Of a stretch of DNA of 64,000 bases, positions 63,271 to 64,000 are shown piece by piece. The stretch's first letter is position 1. The number at the start of each line of letters is the position of its first letter. The stretch is from Olavius algarvensis associated proteobacterium Delta 3 (lineage in GTDB: Bacteria > Desulfobacterota > Desulfobacteria > Desulfobacterales > CAFBRK01): the NCBI GenBank assembly GCA_903231505.1, contig CAFBRK010000106.1:1-64000 (forward strand), given 5' to 3'. A model generated the notes under the pieces. The model ran no database searches. It saw nothing but the letters and a program-made list of their open reading frames with translations, and had not been told where the DNA came from. Position numbers and translations under genes: made by a program.

Positions 63271-64000
63271 AGCGGCCGTTCATCTCTTTGACTTTGTGTT
63301 CGATGAAATCGACGACGCGGCTCTCGAGGCGCACCCCGTCCAGGCGATTGATTCGCGGGATGCCACCGGGACTCACACAGTTGATTTCCACGAGCTTGCC
63401 TCCGATCACGTCGATCCCCACAAAGTAAAGGCCGGTCTCAACCAGAGCCGGCTTGATCGTTTCGCAGATCAATCGTTCGTCGTCGGTGATCTCATGTTTG
63501 AATACCCGGGCACCCGCATGAACGTTTGTGCGAAAATCGCCCTCTTTGGGTTTGCGCCTCATGGCGCCCAGGATTTCTCCGTTGAGGAGAAGAATCCGTA
63601 CATCCCCCTTTTCTTTGACCTCGGAGAGGTATTCCTGAACCATGATCGCTTCGCGATCCGGATAGTCCTTATATCCTTTAACATAATAATTGATGAGGGA
63701 AATCAAATTTTCCTGGTCCCGATTGCTCACTTTAATAACGCCTTCTCCGCCAAATCGCTGCAGCGGTTTGACAACCATGGCGCCGCCGAAGTCGTCAATT
63801 ATTTTTTTGAGCCGTGCCGGGTCCCTCGAGACGTGGGTTTCGGGAATGATGTCGGGAAAGCTCAGGATGTACAGCTTGCTGTTTCCCAAGATCTGGCCGG
63901 AGGTCCGGTTGATCATAAACACCTGATCCTGCACCGGCGAAAGAAACTCCATGGCCTGGTAGTTCAGCGGGGGATTTTTTCGCAGAAATAGCGCATCCAG
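63263..64000 (-). CDS. gshB: Glutathione synthetase-like ATP-grasp protein (5' end outside window)
   Basis: The C-terminal 245 codons are inside the window; the frame stays open to 64000 (DALFLRKNPPLNYQAMEF), so the N-terminal part lies beyond. ATP-grasp motifs: MVVKPLQRFGGEGVIKV, IMVQEYL, GDVRILLLNGEILGAMRR, and GLYFVGIDVIGGKLVEINCVSPGG. The family joins gamma-glutamylcysteine and glycine. Translational coupling to a peptide-type importer could mean uptake of precursor peptides or glutathione (inference). Confidence 0.85.
   Translation of the reverse strand: MDALFLRKNPPLNYQAMEFLSPVQDQVFMINRTSGQILGNSKLYILSFPDIIPETHVSRDPARLKKIIDDFGGAMVVKPLQRFGGEGVIKVSNRDQENLISLINYYVKGYKDYPDREAIMVQEYLSEVKEKGDVRILLLNGEILGAMRRKPKEGDFRTNVHAGARVFKHEITDDERLICETIKPALVETGLYFVGIDVIGGKLVEINCVSPGGIPRINRLDGVRLESRVVDFIEHKVKEMNGRYD

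Overview
The window looks like chromosomal DNA from a sulfate-reducing Desulfobacterota bacterium (Desulfosarcina/Desulfobacteraceae-like). The main reasons are a complete Hmc transmembrane redox complex with a 16-heme cytochrome, an Rrf2-family regulator, REC-only and hybrid histidine kinases, a PAS/HAMP kinase with haem-c motifs in its sensor domain, TAXI-TRAP transporters, two adjacent moeA genes (one fused to a substrate-binding domain) and an AmrS radical SAM enzyme. Family names come from reading the proteins, not from database searches.

Layout. 1-6.8 kb: a compact type I-U/I-G CRISPR-Cas locus on the minus strand (csb1, csb2, cas3 with a C-terminal HD domain, a small Cas8u2/Csb3-like gene), followed downstream by a leader and a five-repeat array. 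No cas1/cas2/cas4 is visible. 6.9-10.5 kb: an AT-richer, accessory-looking island with a SeqA-N/RAMA-like fusion, a putative rolling-circle-type Rep protein, two small Cys-rich proteins, clusters of a TGATAC motif, two long fold-back structures and a truncated YjbQ fragment. 10.8-14.1 kb: a zinc-ribbon/cyclase-homology/ATPase/TPR signalling protein. 14.1-14.9 kb: a MITE-like element and a duplicated operator-like region. 14.9-29.5 kb: one long plus-strand block, rrf2-hmcABCDEF-unknown-usp-rec-kinase-kinase-kinase, which reads as an electron-transfer complex together with its redox signalling.

29.5-38.5 kb: a DNA-binding protein, an HrpA-type helicase whose frame is broken by one base, a DUF2845 protein, an MBL-fold hydrolase, ProA and a glycosyltransferase. 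38.7-45.4 kb: a TAXI-TRAP locus with three solute receptors, one fused permease and a UspA protein. 45.4-47.4 kb: AmrS and a methyltransferase. 47.7-51.7 kb: a ProVWX betaine-type importer and a MarR regulator. 52.1-56 kb: MoeA, a MoeA-PBP fusion and archease. 56.1-57.6 kb: a membrane-anchored adenylate cyclase. 57.8-64 kb: a dipeptide/oligopeptide ABC importer downstream of a glutathione-synthetase-like ATP-grasp gene that runs off the right edge.

Non-coding DNA carries several repeat families: a MITE-like element with 27-bp terminal inverted repeats (two two-ended copies and two single ends), GGAGTGATGG-type repeats, CCGAAT-type hexamer runs and an octamer tandem array before amrS. No rRNA or tRNA gene was recognised.
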